Positions 51,528-59,717 of a DNA stretch of 64,000 nt are shown one piece after another. Source of the stretch: UBA1672 sp050633645 (GTDB lineage Bacteria > Pseudomonadota > Alphaproteobacteria > Micavibrionales > Micavibrionaceae); contig JBOEGX010000004.1 in the NCBI GenBank assembly GCA_050633645.1, positions 248,001-312,000 on the forward strand. Reading direction: 5' to 3'. The notes beneath the pieces are model-generated. The model was not told where the DNA came from and ran no database searches. It saw only the letters and a list, made by a program, of their open reading frames with translations. A program made the translations under genes and the position numbers. Position 1 is the stretch's first letter; each line of letters starts with the position of its first letter.

Positions 51528-52838
51528 ATGCGCGAATTACACATTGGATTACGTTTTTCTTCACTTAAATTTGCACTTTTTACTTTAAGTGCGCTTTTCA
51601 TACTTTCTGGCTGCGTCAGCAACGGCGGCTACAGCAAAACGCCATGGACTCCCAAAGAGCACACAAACGTAAAGCCCGCCGAAGAAACACCCAGCGAGCT
51701 TTCTGCAAACGCAGTTGATAAATTCGAGCTTGAAAACGCCCAAGCCATGGCACAGGGCGATAACATCCCCCCTGTAAAAGTCGCTATTCTTCTACCCATG
51801 AGCGGCCAACACATAAAACTCGGGCATTCCATGCTCAACGCCGCGCAACTGGCACTCTTTGATTTAGGGTTTGATAATTTCGAACTCCTCCCAAAAGACA
51901 CCCTTGGAACACCTGACGGCGCGCAAAAGGCCGCCCGCGCCGCTATCCGCGATGGCGCGCAACTTGTCCTAGGCCCTGTATTCTCCGCTTCCGTAAAATC
52001 TGCCCGCCCGATTGTTCAGGGCGCTGGCCTAAACATGGTACCATTCTCAACCGATTGGACACTGGCCAATAACAAAACATTTATGATCGGGTTTTTGCCC
52101 TTCGACCAAATCGAACGCGTCACATCTTACGCATCATCCCACGGCCTGACCCGCATCGGAGTGCTTAGCCCACAAGACAATTACGGCGACGCCGTTGTTT
52201 CCGCCTATTCCAAAATCGCCCGCCACACAGGCACGCAAAACACACATGTGCAACGCTTCGCTCCCCAAGGCAACGACCTATCGCTCATGGTCAGAAAATT
52301 CTCCGATTACGACCAACGCAAGGCAACTGGCAATATGAACAACGCGCCATTTGATGCCGTTCTCCTGCCCGTCGGTGGCCCGCTCGCCCGTCAGGTTGGA
52401 AGCTTCCTGAACCATTATGACATGCCCCCCTCTCACGTCCGCCGCCTCGGCACTGGCCTGATGGATGATACCACATTGGCCACGGACAAAACGCTGGATG
52501 GTACATGGTTCGCCGCACCAGACCCCGCCCTGCGACGCAAATTCGAAACCAAATACAAACAAACATACTTTGAAACGCCGCCCCGCATTGCCTCACTGGC
52601 CTATGACGCCACCGCGCTCTCCATCATCCTCGCCCGCATGAGCCTGCAAAATGGCGGCGCACTGGATTACAGCCACCGCGCAATTACAAACCCCAACGGC
52701 TTTGCTGGTGTTGACGGCATCTTCCGCTTCCGCCCTGATGGAATATCCGAACGTGGCCTTGCTGTTCTGGAATTCAACCGTGGACGCATAAAGGTCATTG
52801 ACAAACCACCAAGAACATTCCAAAACAGCGCCTACTAA
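51528..52838 (+). CDS. LppC-type penicillin-binding-protein activator lipoprotein
   Basis: 436 residues from ATG 51528, chosen because it yields a lipoprotein signal (lipobox LSGC) and lies outside the palindromic element; an earlier start at 51471 would translate the element. The mature protein has a periplasmic-binding-protein-like fold: VKVAILLPMSGQHIKLGHSM, NAAQLALFDLGFDNFELLP, AIRDGAQLVLGPVFSASVKS and RIGVLSPQDNYGDAVVSAYS. Related LpoA proteins activate PBP1A; this alphaproteobacterial form lacks the TPR domain and its partner is unproven. Confidence 0.87.
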   Translation: MRELHIGLRFSSLKFALFTLSALFILSGCVSNGGYSKTPWTPKEHTNVKPAEETPSELSANAVDKFELENAQAMAQGDNIPPVKVAILLPMSGQHIKLGHSMLNAAQLALFDLGFDNFELLPKDTLGTPDGAQKAARAAIRDGAQLVLGPVFSASVKSARPIVQGAGLNMVPFSTDWTLANNKTFMIGFLPFDQIERVTSYASSHGLTRIGVLSPQDNYGDAVVSAYSKIARHTGTQNTHVQRFAPQGNDLSLMVRKFSDYDQRKATGNMNNAPFDAVLLPVGGPLARQVGSFLNHYDMPPSHVRRLGTGLMDDTTLATDKTLDGTWFAAPDPALRRKFETKYKQTYFETPPRIASLAYDATALSIILARMSLQNGGALDYSHRAITNPNGFAGVDGIFRFRPDGISERGLAVLEFNRGRIKVIDKPPRTFQNSAY

Positions 52839-52860
52839 CAAAGAGTAAAAGCGATTGAAT

Positions 52861-53244
52861 ATGCCGGGTAAAAAGCACCTGTTCAACACATCAACTTGGA
52901 TTGCATTATTTGCAATCACCTTGTCCCTGCTCGCCCAAACCACGCCTTTATGGGCAAAATCATCCAACGGCCAAGCCATAGAAATCTGTAGCGCATTCGG
53001 CTCACGCATTATCACAATCGATGAAAACGGCAAGGAAATCCCCGCCGCCCCGCAATCAAAATATCAAAACCATTGCCCCCTATGTTTCGTCAGCACAGCG
53101 CACGCAATCACGCCTCCCTTACAAATAATCGCCCTTGCGCGAACACAAACACATAAAATTGCCTACCCGAATTTCGATGAACAAACCCCATCAAAATCGG
53201 CGCATATATCACATAATATCCGCGCCCCACCCGTACATTCCTAA
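52861..53244 (+). CDS. DUF2946-like exported protein
   Basis: 127 residues. N-terminal signal anchor (TWIALFAITLSLLAQTTPLW), then EICSAFGSRIITIDENG and the CPLC motif in YQNHCPLCFVSTA, as in DUF2946 proteins. These are usually found with copper-related outer-membrane transporters, and the next gene fits that pattern. ATG 52861 lies 22 bases after lppC. The C-terminus ends with a short basic and proline-rich tail. Confidence 0.75.
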   Translation: MPGKKHLFNTSTWIALFAITLSLLAQTTPLWAKSSNGQAIEICSAFGSRIITIDENGKEIPAAPQSKYQNHCPLCFVSTAHAITPPLQIIALARTQTHKIAYPNFDEQTPSKSAHISHNIRAPPVHS

Positions 53245-53287
53245 AACAAAAATAATAAATTCAACTAAATTTTTTAGGAGCTCAAAA

Positions 53288-54385
53288 ATGAGTCAATTAA
53301 CAAAAGCCTGCCTAATGGGCGGAACAATACTATCCCTGTCCACCGCAAACGCATCCGCGCAAGACGCGCATATAGGGCACACTCACCACAAACACGACCA
53401 CAGCAAAGCGCCAAGCGCGCCATTGCACATCATGGGCGACCACACCCATAACAAGGGCGACTGGATGGTGTCGTACAAGGCAAGCCGCATGAATATGACG
53501 GGCAACCGCCAGGGCACAAACAACATATCACCAACCGATATCGTCACCACCCTGACCAACCCCAATGCCCCGCCCGCCAATGTGCGCGTTGTCCCGACAA
53601 AGATGGACATGGACATGCACATGCTCGGCGCAATGTACGGTGTAACAGATAAGCTCACCGTCATGGCAATGGCGATGTATATGAAAAACACGATGGAGCA
53701 CCTCACCTTCGCGGGCATGGCTGGCACAACCGAACTTGGCCGTTTCACAACCCGCGCAAACGGTTGGGGCGACTCACATATCGGCGGAATTTATAAACTA
53801 TACGAAACGCCCACCCATACAATAAACACTGGCCTTTCTATCAGCATACCCACAGGCTCAATCAAGGAAGAGGACACCGTTCTCACCCCCATGAACACAA
53901 CCCCCACATTGCGCTTGCCTTATGCCATGCAACTGGGTTCAGGCACATGGGACGCCATGCCATCGCTCACCTATACAGGCCACGCGGATAAGTGGTCATG
54001 GGGGGCGCAGGCACGGGCAACCATCCGCCTCGAAGACGAAAACAGTCAGGATTACCGCCTCGGCCATAAGGGCGCAATCACCGCATGGGGGGGATATGAA
54101 ATCAATAACAGCCTCTCCGTAAGCGCCCATATAGAGGGACAAAAAACTGGCAAGATCAAGGGTGCAGATGCACAAATCACCGCCCCCGTTCAAACCGCAA
54201 ACCCCGATAATTACGGCGGCGAGAGCATCGATATCGGCGCAGGTTTTAGCTACAAACCACAGAACCAAGCCATAAAGGGCTTGGAATTCTCCGCTCAAAT
54301 CTCCACTCCCATTTATCAGAACGTAAACGGCGTGCAAATGGATCGCGATTGGAATATCACAACGGGCCTTACTTATCGGTTCTGA
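53288..54385 (+). CDS. Outer-membrane transporter-like protein with His-rich N-terminus
   Basis: 365 residues from ATG 53288, which follows TAGGAG; the much earlier ATG at 53135 lies inside the previous gene. Signal peptide ends near ASAQD, then a histidine-rich stretch IGHTHHKHDHSK. The body is a beta-barrel (about 14 strands) with HTHNKGDWMVSYKASRMNMT and a methionine-rich block MDMDMHMLGAMYG. It belongs to the phenol MetA/transporter-like barrel family. The DUF2946 gene upstream and His/Met-rich regions suggest a role with copper or a related metal. That is inference. Confidence 0.78.
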   Translation: MSQLTKACLMGGTILSLSTANASAQDAHIGHTHHKHDHSKAPSAPLHIMGDHTHNKGDWMVSYKASRMNMTGNRQGTNNISPTDIVTTLTNPNAPPANVRVVPTKMDMDMHMLGAMYGVTDKLTVMAMAMYMKNTMEHLTFAGMAGTTELGRFTTRANGWGDSHIGGIYKLYETPTHTINTGLSISIPTGSIKEEDTVLTPMNTTPTLRLPYAMQLGSGTWDAMPSLTYTGHADKWSWGAQARATIRLEDENSQDYRLGHKGAITAWGGYEINNSLSVSAHIEGQKTGKIKGADAQITAPVQTANPDNYGGESIDIGAGFSYKPQNQAIKGLEFSAQISTPIYQNVNGVQMDRDWNITTGLTYRF

Positions 54386-54432
54386 TGGCTTTCAAGACAC
54401 ACCGATTCGCAATTCAGCCAAGAATCACCATA

Positions 54433-54460
54433 CGCACTCCCCTACGGGGGGGTGCGTTTT
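54433..54460 (+). terminator. Intrinsic terminator
   Basis: CGCACTCCCC-TACG-GGGGGGTGCG, a 10-bp stem with one wobble pair, followed by TTTT. It lies 47 bases after the outer-membrane protein gene and closes the lppC to transporter unit. Confidence 0.9.
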
Positions 54461-54684
54461 GATTTAAAAAACCCTATAAATGAAATGATCCATGCACTAT
54501 AAGATATTAAAAATAAACAATATTATAAATATGATACGAACCATCCAAAAAAGAATCCTCGCCCCCTTGTCAAACACAAAAAAATAGGTCATATATTTTA
54601 TATCCAAATACGACACGATAAGTTTCATACGCAATTATCTGGTGCCGCAAATCCTTTGCATGCATCAAATAGAGGAGAGAATAA
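54461..54684. other. AT-rich promoter region of the TetR gene
   Basis: 224 bases without a gene. It is strongly AT-rich apart from a short GC patch near 54560. I see no clear operator palindrome. GAGGAGAG directly before ATG 54685 is the TetR ribosome binding site. Confidence 0.5.
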
Positions 54685-55281
54685 ATGTCCGAAGCCGCCG
54701 CAAAAAAAGGCCGTCCCCGCAGCGAAAAATCTCGCAAAGCGATCCTGAATGCAACGAATAAGCTATTGCTCCAAACCTCGGTTCAAGAGCTCAGCATCGA
54801 ATCCATCGCGAAAAAGGCAAAAGTCGGAAAAACAACAATTTACCGTTGGTGGCCAAACAAAACCGCCGTGGTTATGGATGCCCTCGCAAGCCAACCAGGC
54901 ATGCAAACACCGCTCCCCACCGCGAGCAGCCATAAAGACGCCATCACAATGCAACTTGATAAACTCATCCGCCTCGTAGACAGCAATAATGGCCAAACCA
55001 TCGCCCAACTCTTCAGTGAGGCACAAGCCAGCGAAGTCTCATTGGCAATCTTCAAAGACAATCTTCTTGAGCCCCTCATGGATGCCATCCGCTACAGTAT
55101 CGAAGAAGGCCAGAAAAACGGTGAATTCCGCGATGATATAGAGGTCGCACTCGCCGCCGACATCATGTGCGGGCCAATATTCTTCCGCCTCATGGCGCAT
55201 TCCGCCGATCTAACGGAAGACTTCCGCAAGGCATATCCTGACGAGGCCATCAAAATCCTCGCCAGATCAAACGCAAATTAA
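54685..55281 (+). CDS. TetR/AcrR-family transcriptional regulator
   Basis: 198 residues. N-terminal HTH: SRKAILNATNKLLLQTSVQE, LSIESIAKKAKVGKTTIYRW and WPNKTAVVMDAL. The C-terminal part is the variable ligand-binding domain with LIRLVDSNNGQTIAQLFSEA and a final amphipathic helix. Ligand is unknown. The gene stands between two terminators and has no efflux pump beside it. Its closest neighbour upstream is the metal-type transporter gene, but a terminator separates them. Confidence 0.88.
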   Translation: MSEAAAKKGRPRSEKSRKAILNATNKLLLQTSVQELSIESIAKKAKVGKTTIYRWWPNKTAVVMDALASQPGMQTPLPTASSHKDAITMQLDKLIRLVDSNNGQTIAQLFSEAQASEVSLAIFKDNLLEPLMDAIRYSIEEGQKNGEFRDDIEVALAADIMCGPIFFRLMAHSADLTEDFRKAYPDEAIKILARSNAN

Positions 55282-55306
55282 AGTAAAAGTAGAAAAGTAG
55301 ATGAGT

Positions 55307-55340
55307 AAAGGGAAGCCATAAAGGTTTCCCTTTATTTCTT
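55307..55340 (+). terminator. Intrinsic terminator after the TetR gene
   Basis: AAAGGGAAGCC-ATAAA-GGTTTCCCTTT (55307-55333): outer AAAGGGAA/TTCCCTTT and inner GCC/GGT pairing with one wobble, then ATTTCTT. It is 26 bases after the stop. Confidence 0.85.
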
Positions 55341-55383
55341 GCACCCCCCCATAAAACACTGATACAATACGCCCAATGAATAA

Positions 55384-55489
55384 ATAAAGTCGTTTGGCTT
55401 TATTTTGTGACAAGGCACAAGCGACGAAGCGTAGAATCCTACGTAAGAAGCGAAGTAACGATGTCACAGAATAAGTGCAAATAACTATA
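55384..55489. repeat. Imperfect palindromic element, type 1 (copy F)
   Basis: About 106 bases. The left arm AAAGTCGTTTGGCTTTATTT then TGTGACAAGGCACAAGCGAC; the right arm AAGAAGCGAAGTAACGATG then TCACAGAATAAGTGC and ATAACTATAA. The inner hairpin is CGTAG/CTACG around 55430-55443. The left arm is the best match to copy E. It sits 20 bases upstream of the next gene and beyond the TetR terminator. Confidence 0.87.
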
Positions 55490-55509
55490 ATAATTTTTTG
55501 GTGATAAAT

Positions 55510-56841
55510 ATGGGTGAGACCCCAGATAAAATGGATAGCTTTGAAAGAGCCTATGCGGAATTAAAACGCAATGAGCAAATCCCTTTGGCCGAGTCCAGTA
55601 TAGCACAAAAAAATGAAATTATTGCCGACTTTCTTAGCCGGCGCTTCAATCAAAACGCCACCATTCCTGCCGATCACTATGGCCGTGAAACAATGTTCGG
55701 CGCCTATAAAAAAATAGACATAGATGAGTCCATCATAAGAAAAAACAACGAAAACCTTGATGATCACAACCCAAAGGAAGCCTTAGAAAACAAGACCGAT
55801 AAACCCTATGTGCTCAACAAAGCCATTGAAAACTCAACATCCCTAAAAGGCTTAGACCGAGCCACAGCCAAAGCCATAGAAAATCAAACAATAAGCGAAA
55901 CAGAACTAAAAGAAAAATTCCCCCTCGCCGATTCCAATATCGTAAAGGCCGCCGCATATACGTTACTCAACACACAAAATGCCGCCGCAAATGATGGGGA
56001 AATAGACACAAATCTTCGGGACATGGCCATTACTCACCTACAATACGCCCATAAAGACAACCCATCATATGACCAATGGATTGCGTCCAAACAAGATGAA
56101 ATAACAAAAACAATCACACAATCGCCCGAAATAATGCGCGATTTAAAATCTCTAAAATGCCCACAAGACATTGAAACAACAGAACAATTAGAAGATCAAT
56201 TCACAATCCGCCAACGCCTCGCAGAAAACCTCACCAATGTTTACGGCAAGGCCTATGGCGTGAACGATACATTCAACCAAAACGACAGCCACATTGTTTT
56301 CAAATCAAGAGAAGACCTGTTAAAAGATCCAACAAATGCCTATCTATCATCAAATATCCCCGGCACACAAAACGATGAAACACTCATATACAGATACAAC
56401 CCCGCATTTCAGATGAGCACAAAAAACGTTGCATCATATGCACAAACAGACCAGGAAGAAGCACAACTTTTCCTAAACAGTATGAATGAAGAACTGCAAC
56501 ATGGCATTGACAATATTCTTGCTGATAAACTCGTTCTCGGCACGCTCAACCAACCCGAAGCAGAGCAACACGCCCTATCATACACCCTCAACAAACTATT
56601 CTACATAGACCCCAAAATAGAGCTACCAACCCATTCCGCAGACCGAAAGCACTATAACCAATCCATCGAAAAATACGCAGACCAATATGTAGAGAAAACC
56701 GCAAAAGACACTGCCGAAAAAGTGACGAGCGCCGTAATGGCAAACTATGATAAGGACATCCCCGAAACCACAGTCAGCGTGAATGACACACTCCCTCCTA
56801 CGGAACAACCAAGCCTCTTGGATAGAATTTTCAAACTCTAA
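55510..56841 (+). CDS. Unrecognised soluble 443-residue protein
   Basis: Frame from ATG 55510 (a TTG at 55498 is also in frame). Acidic, lysine-rich, no signal peptide or membrane span. It contains NSMNEELQHGIDNILADKL (about 325-345), reminiscent in position and composition of the HELEH region of the protein at 19000, though the HExxH pattern is not met. C-terminus is proline-rich and probably disordered, ending in SLLDRIFKL. No family recognised. It lies directly behind a palindromic element and close before mscS (65 bases), but a shared function is not evident. Confidence 0.7.
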   Translation: MGETPDKMDSFERAYAELKRNEQIPLAESSIAQKNEIIADFLSRRFNQNATIPADHYGRETMFGAYKKIDIDESIIRKNNENLDDHNPKEALENKTDKPYVLNKAIENSTSLKGLDRATAKAIENQTISETELKEKFPLADSNIVKAAAYTLLNTQNAAANDGEIDTNLRDMAITHLQYAHKDNPSYDQWIASKQDEITKTITQSPEIMRDLKSLKCPQDIETTEQLEDQFTIRQRLAENLTNVYGKAYGVNDTFNQNDSHIVFKSREDLLKDPTNAYLSSNIPGTQNDETLIYRYNPAFQMSTKNVASYAQTDQEEAQLFLNSMNEELQHGIDNILADKLVLGTLNQPEAEQHALSYTLNKLFYIDPKIELPTHSADRKHYNQSIEKYADQYVEKTAKDTAEKVTSAVMANYDKDIPETTVSVNDTLPPTEQPSLLDRIFKL

Positions 56842-56906
56842 CACCCACAAAAATAAACCCGCTCATCCTATTGGCGCAGGCATCAAAATAAAGTACCCTT
56901 ACCACC

Positions 56907-58217
56907 ATGGATGAAACACTACCCCACAATCTGAATTTCGCGAATTTAGAACTCCTCTGGAGCTCAAGCCTCCTATGGCTGTTCGAAAACCTGCTCAACC
57001 AAAACTCGCTCTACCAAATCATCATCCTGATCGCGGCATTATTCTTCACATCCGTGGTCACGCGGCTTTTCCGCCCGACCATCCGCAAAAAAATCGAAAA
57101 ATCTGCACTCCCATTCCGGTATAAACGCATCGCCTTTAACGTATTAAAGCTCCTCTTCCCAACCATCGCGCTTATCACGATTTTCGTCATGTCAAAAATC
57201 ATCGCGACAAAAGCTCCTGACATTAACCTATGGCTCACCACGGGCGTAACAAAAGTTCTATTCGCATGGGTTGGTATCCGCCTTATGGCGCAACTCATCA
57301 ACAACAACGCCGTGCGCAACATAATGTCCATGACAATATGGGTCGTCGCCGCGCTCAGCATCTTCGGCCTGCTCAGCCAAACCATCGAACTCCTCAACGG
57401 CATAGGGTTCAGCATTGGCGACTTTAACCTCTCCCTCTTCGTTGTGTTAAAGGGCGCGTTCTACCTCTTCGTACTGGTTTATTTTGCAACCTTCGTATCC
57501 AGCATTGCCGACCGCCAAGTCGCAAAGTCCGGCGCCCTCACCCGCGCATCAAAGGTGCTCATCTCCAAAATAATGCGGATTGTATTAATTGGAATCGCGC
57601 TAATCCTTGGCCTAACTGCTTCGGGAATCGACCTCTCCCTATTCGCCGTATTCGGTGGTGCCATTGGTCTTGGGGTTGGTTTCGGTCTGCAACGTGGCGT
57701 TTCGAATTTGTTCAGCGGTATGATGCTCCTCCTCGACCGCTCCATCGAACCTGGCGACGTGATAGAGCTAGAGGGCGGCACATTTGGTTGGGTCGAAAAA
57801 ATGGGCGCGCGCTACACCGAAATCGTCAGCCGCGATAACAAAACCTACCTCATCCCCAACGAAGAACTCGTCACCCAACGCGTGGTAAATTGGAGCCACG
57901 GCGACGATGAAATCCGCATCCACGTTGATTTCGGCGTTCACTATAAATCAGATGTCCATAAGGTTATTGAAATCGCAAAGGCCGCCGCCATTACCCCCAA
58001 ACGCGTACTGGATAATCACGAACCTGTCTGCTGGATCACCGAATTCGGCGACAGCTCGGTCAACTTCTCACTACGCTTTTGGATCAAAGACGCACAAAAC
58101 GGCCTGACAAATGTAAAGGGTGAGGTTTTCCTCGCGCTCTGGGATGCGTTTAAGGAACACGGCATCGAAATCCCCTACCCGCACCGCGAAGTCTATATGC
58201 ATACTGTCAAAGATTAG
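56907..58217 (+). CDS. MscS-family mechanosensitive channel
   Basis: 436 residues. Several N-terminal spans (LYQIIILIAALFFTSVV, LFPTIALITIFVMSKII, VWVVAALSIFGLL and others), then the pore helix GGAIGLGVGFGLQRGVSNLF with glycine/alanine packing and the beta domain RSIEPGDVIELEGGTFGWVE. The C-terminal domain has DNKTYLIPNEELVTQRVVNW and ends PYPHREVYM. It opens under membrane tension to protect against osmotic downshock. It has more N-terminal helices than E. coli MscS, similar to the MscK/YbdG-like subgroup. Confidence 0.9.
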   Translation: MDETLPHNLNFANLELLWSSSLLWLFENLLNQNSLYQIIILIAALFFTSVVTRLFRPTIRKKIEKSALPFRYKRIAFNVLKLLFPTIALITIFVMSKIIATKAPDINLWLTTGVTKVLFAWVGIRLMAQLINNNAVRNIMSMTIWVVAALSIFGLLSQTIELLNGIGFSIGDFNLSLFVVLKGAFYLFVLVYFATFVSSIADRQVAKSGALTRASKVLISKIMRIVLIGIALILGLTASGIDLSLFAVFGGAIGLGVGFGLQRGVSNLFSGMMLLLDRSIEPGDVIELEGGTFGWVEKMGARYTEIVSRDNKTYLIPNEELVTQRVVNWSHGDDEIRIHVDFGVHYKSDVHKVIEIAKAAAITPKRVLDNHEPVCWITEFGDSSVNFSLRFWIKDAQNGLTNVKGEVFLALWDAFKEHGIEIPYPHREVYMHTVKD

Positions 58218-58255
58218 CTTAAAGCTTCATCATTGCGCCCGCCATGAATTGAAAA

Positions 58256-58819
58256 TCAAAGCTCGGGCGAACCACCCTGCGGCGGCTCATCATCCCCATC
58301 AGATCGAATACGCGCCAACACTTCTCTGAATTTTGGATACATTGGCTGCTTTTCATACTCGAATTCCAAATGCCTATCTGACGCACCAAGTTTAACAAAT
58401 AATTTATTAACGCCATTCTCTATACTGTTCCAGTCCGCCAGAACCTTATCCGTCACACGCATCATCGCATCATTGGTCGCCATAACCGTTCCCGCCATAA
58501 CCATCATGGACGATGCCATCCCCGAATCTTTGTCTAATAACGGAATACCAGCAACCATAGACATAACCAACTGCACATAACCAACATGTAACTGCGCCAA
58601 ATAAGGTAAAACCTTTGAAAAGCCAGCATTAATCTTCTCATCGCCCTTCAACTGATCTTCCGTAAGGGAAAATTGTTTCCATTCACGCTCAACTTCATTC
58701 TTCTTTTGTGTTCTGCTTGAAAAATACGAAGACAAATTCCGATGAAATCGTACCGTCGATGTCAAGAAATCCTCACCAAGCGCCTTACTCAAATCAAATG
58801 TATTTTGAACCTTACCCAT
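58256..58819 (-). CDS. Unrecognised alpha-helical protein
   Basis: 187 residues from ATG 58819, chosen because AGGGTGG sits 8 bases upstream; ATG 58831 is also in frame. It is largely helical with a moderately hydrophobic patch LPYLAQLHVGYVQLVMSMVA (about 70-95) and MASSMMVMAGTVMATNDAMM, many methionines, and a disordered acidic tail ending GDDEPPQGG. Polyhydroxyalkanoate-type phasin-like proteins have a similar look, but I cannot claim that. The ribosome binding site is inside a hairpin (58825-58858). Confidence 0.65.
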   Translation of the reverse strand: MGKVQNTFDLSKALGEDFLTSTVRFHRNLSSYFSSRTQKKNEVEREWKQFSLTEDQLKGDEKINAGFSKVLPYLAQLHVGYVQLVMSMVAGIPLLDKDSGMASSMMVMAGTVMATNDAMMRVTDKVLADWNSIENGVNKLFVKLGASDRHLEFEYEKQPMYPKFREVLARIRSDGDDEPPQGGSPEL

Positions 58820-58824
58820 AAAAA

Positions 58825-58858
58825 AAACCACCCTGATATTTATTTATTAAGATGGTTT
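58825..58858 (-). promoter_or_regulatory. Terminator-like hairpin that covers the ribosome binding site
   Basis: On the minus strand AAACCATC pairs with GGTGGTTT (8 bp, one wobble) and is followed by a T-run that ends at the ATG. It could terminate ahpD transcription, and the right arm also contains the ribosome binding site of the next gene. It may therefore act as an attenuator. Confidence 0.55.
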
Positions 58859-58887
58859 ATAGTATAAAAATTCTAAAAAAGCAAATT

Positions 58888-59442
58888 CTACGCCGCTTGC
58901 GAAAGCGCACCGCCTTTAAGCGCGGCCTCACCGGCCAAAACCGCGGCCACCGCCGCAACCGTTGACGCAATCCGCACAGCCGTTTGAATCTCAGACGCGC
59001 CCAACCCCTCGGCCTTCAACGCCGCCTCATGGGCATCAATACACATACCACATCCATTAATCGCAGACACCGCGAGCGACCATAACTCAAAATCTGCCTT
59101 ATCAACACCGGGGTTCGCAATAATGTTCATGCGTAATTTCGCGGGCATCGTGGCGTATTCCTTATTCTTCGCAAGATGCACAAAGCGGTAATACACATTG
59201 TTCATCCCCATAATCGCCGCCGCCGACTTTGCCCCGTTTTGCGCGGCCTCATCCAAATGCGCGGACGCTTCGGCCGATATCGCCGCAATCACTTCTACAT
59301 TTCCTGTGGCAAGCGCAGACGCCAAAAACGTCCCCCAATGGGTTTGCGCGGCAAATGTTTCATCCCCCGCCAATGACGACAGATTCAATTTTATATCCTT
59401 CGCATAATCAGGAATACGGTTTTTCAAATCAGATATAGACAT
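58888..59442 (-). CDS. ahpD: Alkyl hydroperoxidase AhpD
   Basis: 184 residues, the normal AhpD length, from the second of two adjacent ATGs (59445/59442); AAGGAG lies upstream. MSISDLKNRIPDYAKDIKLN is the family start and INGCGMCIDAHE holds the CxxC (C131, C134) and H138 of the proton relay. AhpD reduces AhpC in some actinobacteria and proteobacteria that lack AhpF. It is encoded downstream of ahpC, 215 bases behind it, with a palindromic element in the gap. Confidence 0.92.
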   Translation of the reverse strand: MSISDLKNRIPDYAKDIKLNLSSLAGDETFAAQTHWGTFLASALATGNVEVIAAISAEASAHLDEAAQNGAKSAAAIMGMNNVYYRFVHLAKNKEYATMPAKLRMNIIANPGVDKADFELWSLAVSAINGCGMCIDAHEAALKAEGLGASEIQTAVRIASTVAAVAAVLAGEAALKGGALSQAA

Positions 59443-59607
59443 CATTTTTCTCCTTAAATAAAATTTAGATACAAAACGGGCGGCATCAGCCAACAAACAC
59501 AACGCCGCCCGAAAAATATTTTAAGCTAACATATTCTAATCAAAGAATTTTCTGGCGAAACCTCACTAAAGCAAACAGATCCTCGACGAAAACTCACTTC
59601 AAAGAGA

Positions 59608-59707
59608 AATGTCACGAAAGCCAAGCGTTTCAAGAACCGGAAGCGTAAATGTAGTCACCCTACATGCGAACCGGAAGCACACAAACGCTTGGTTTGCAGT
59701 GCATTTA
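59608..59707. repeat. Long imperfect palindromic element, type 2 (copy B)
   Basis: About 100 bases. The outer arms AAATGTCACG...CCAAGCGTTT (59608-59631) and AAACGCTTGG...GTGCATTT (59684-59707) are complementary with few mismatches. They enclose two direct copies of GAACCGGAAGC (59635 and 59669), and an inner hairpin ATGTAG/CTACAT (59650-59655, 59661-59666). It ends 10 bases beyond the ahpC stop. Copy A is between tadB and tadC. Confidence 0.86.
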
Positions 59708-59717
59708 TCGCAGAAGA

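Noticed and set aside
53135..53287. Upstream extension of the outer-membrane protein
   Set aside because: Would overlap the DUF2946 gene and place 51 polar residues before a clear signal peptide; a strong ribosome binding site supports the later ATG.
54461..54684. Operator for the TetR regulator
   Set aside because: Several ATACGA-like words occur but no convincing palindrome.
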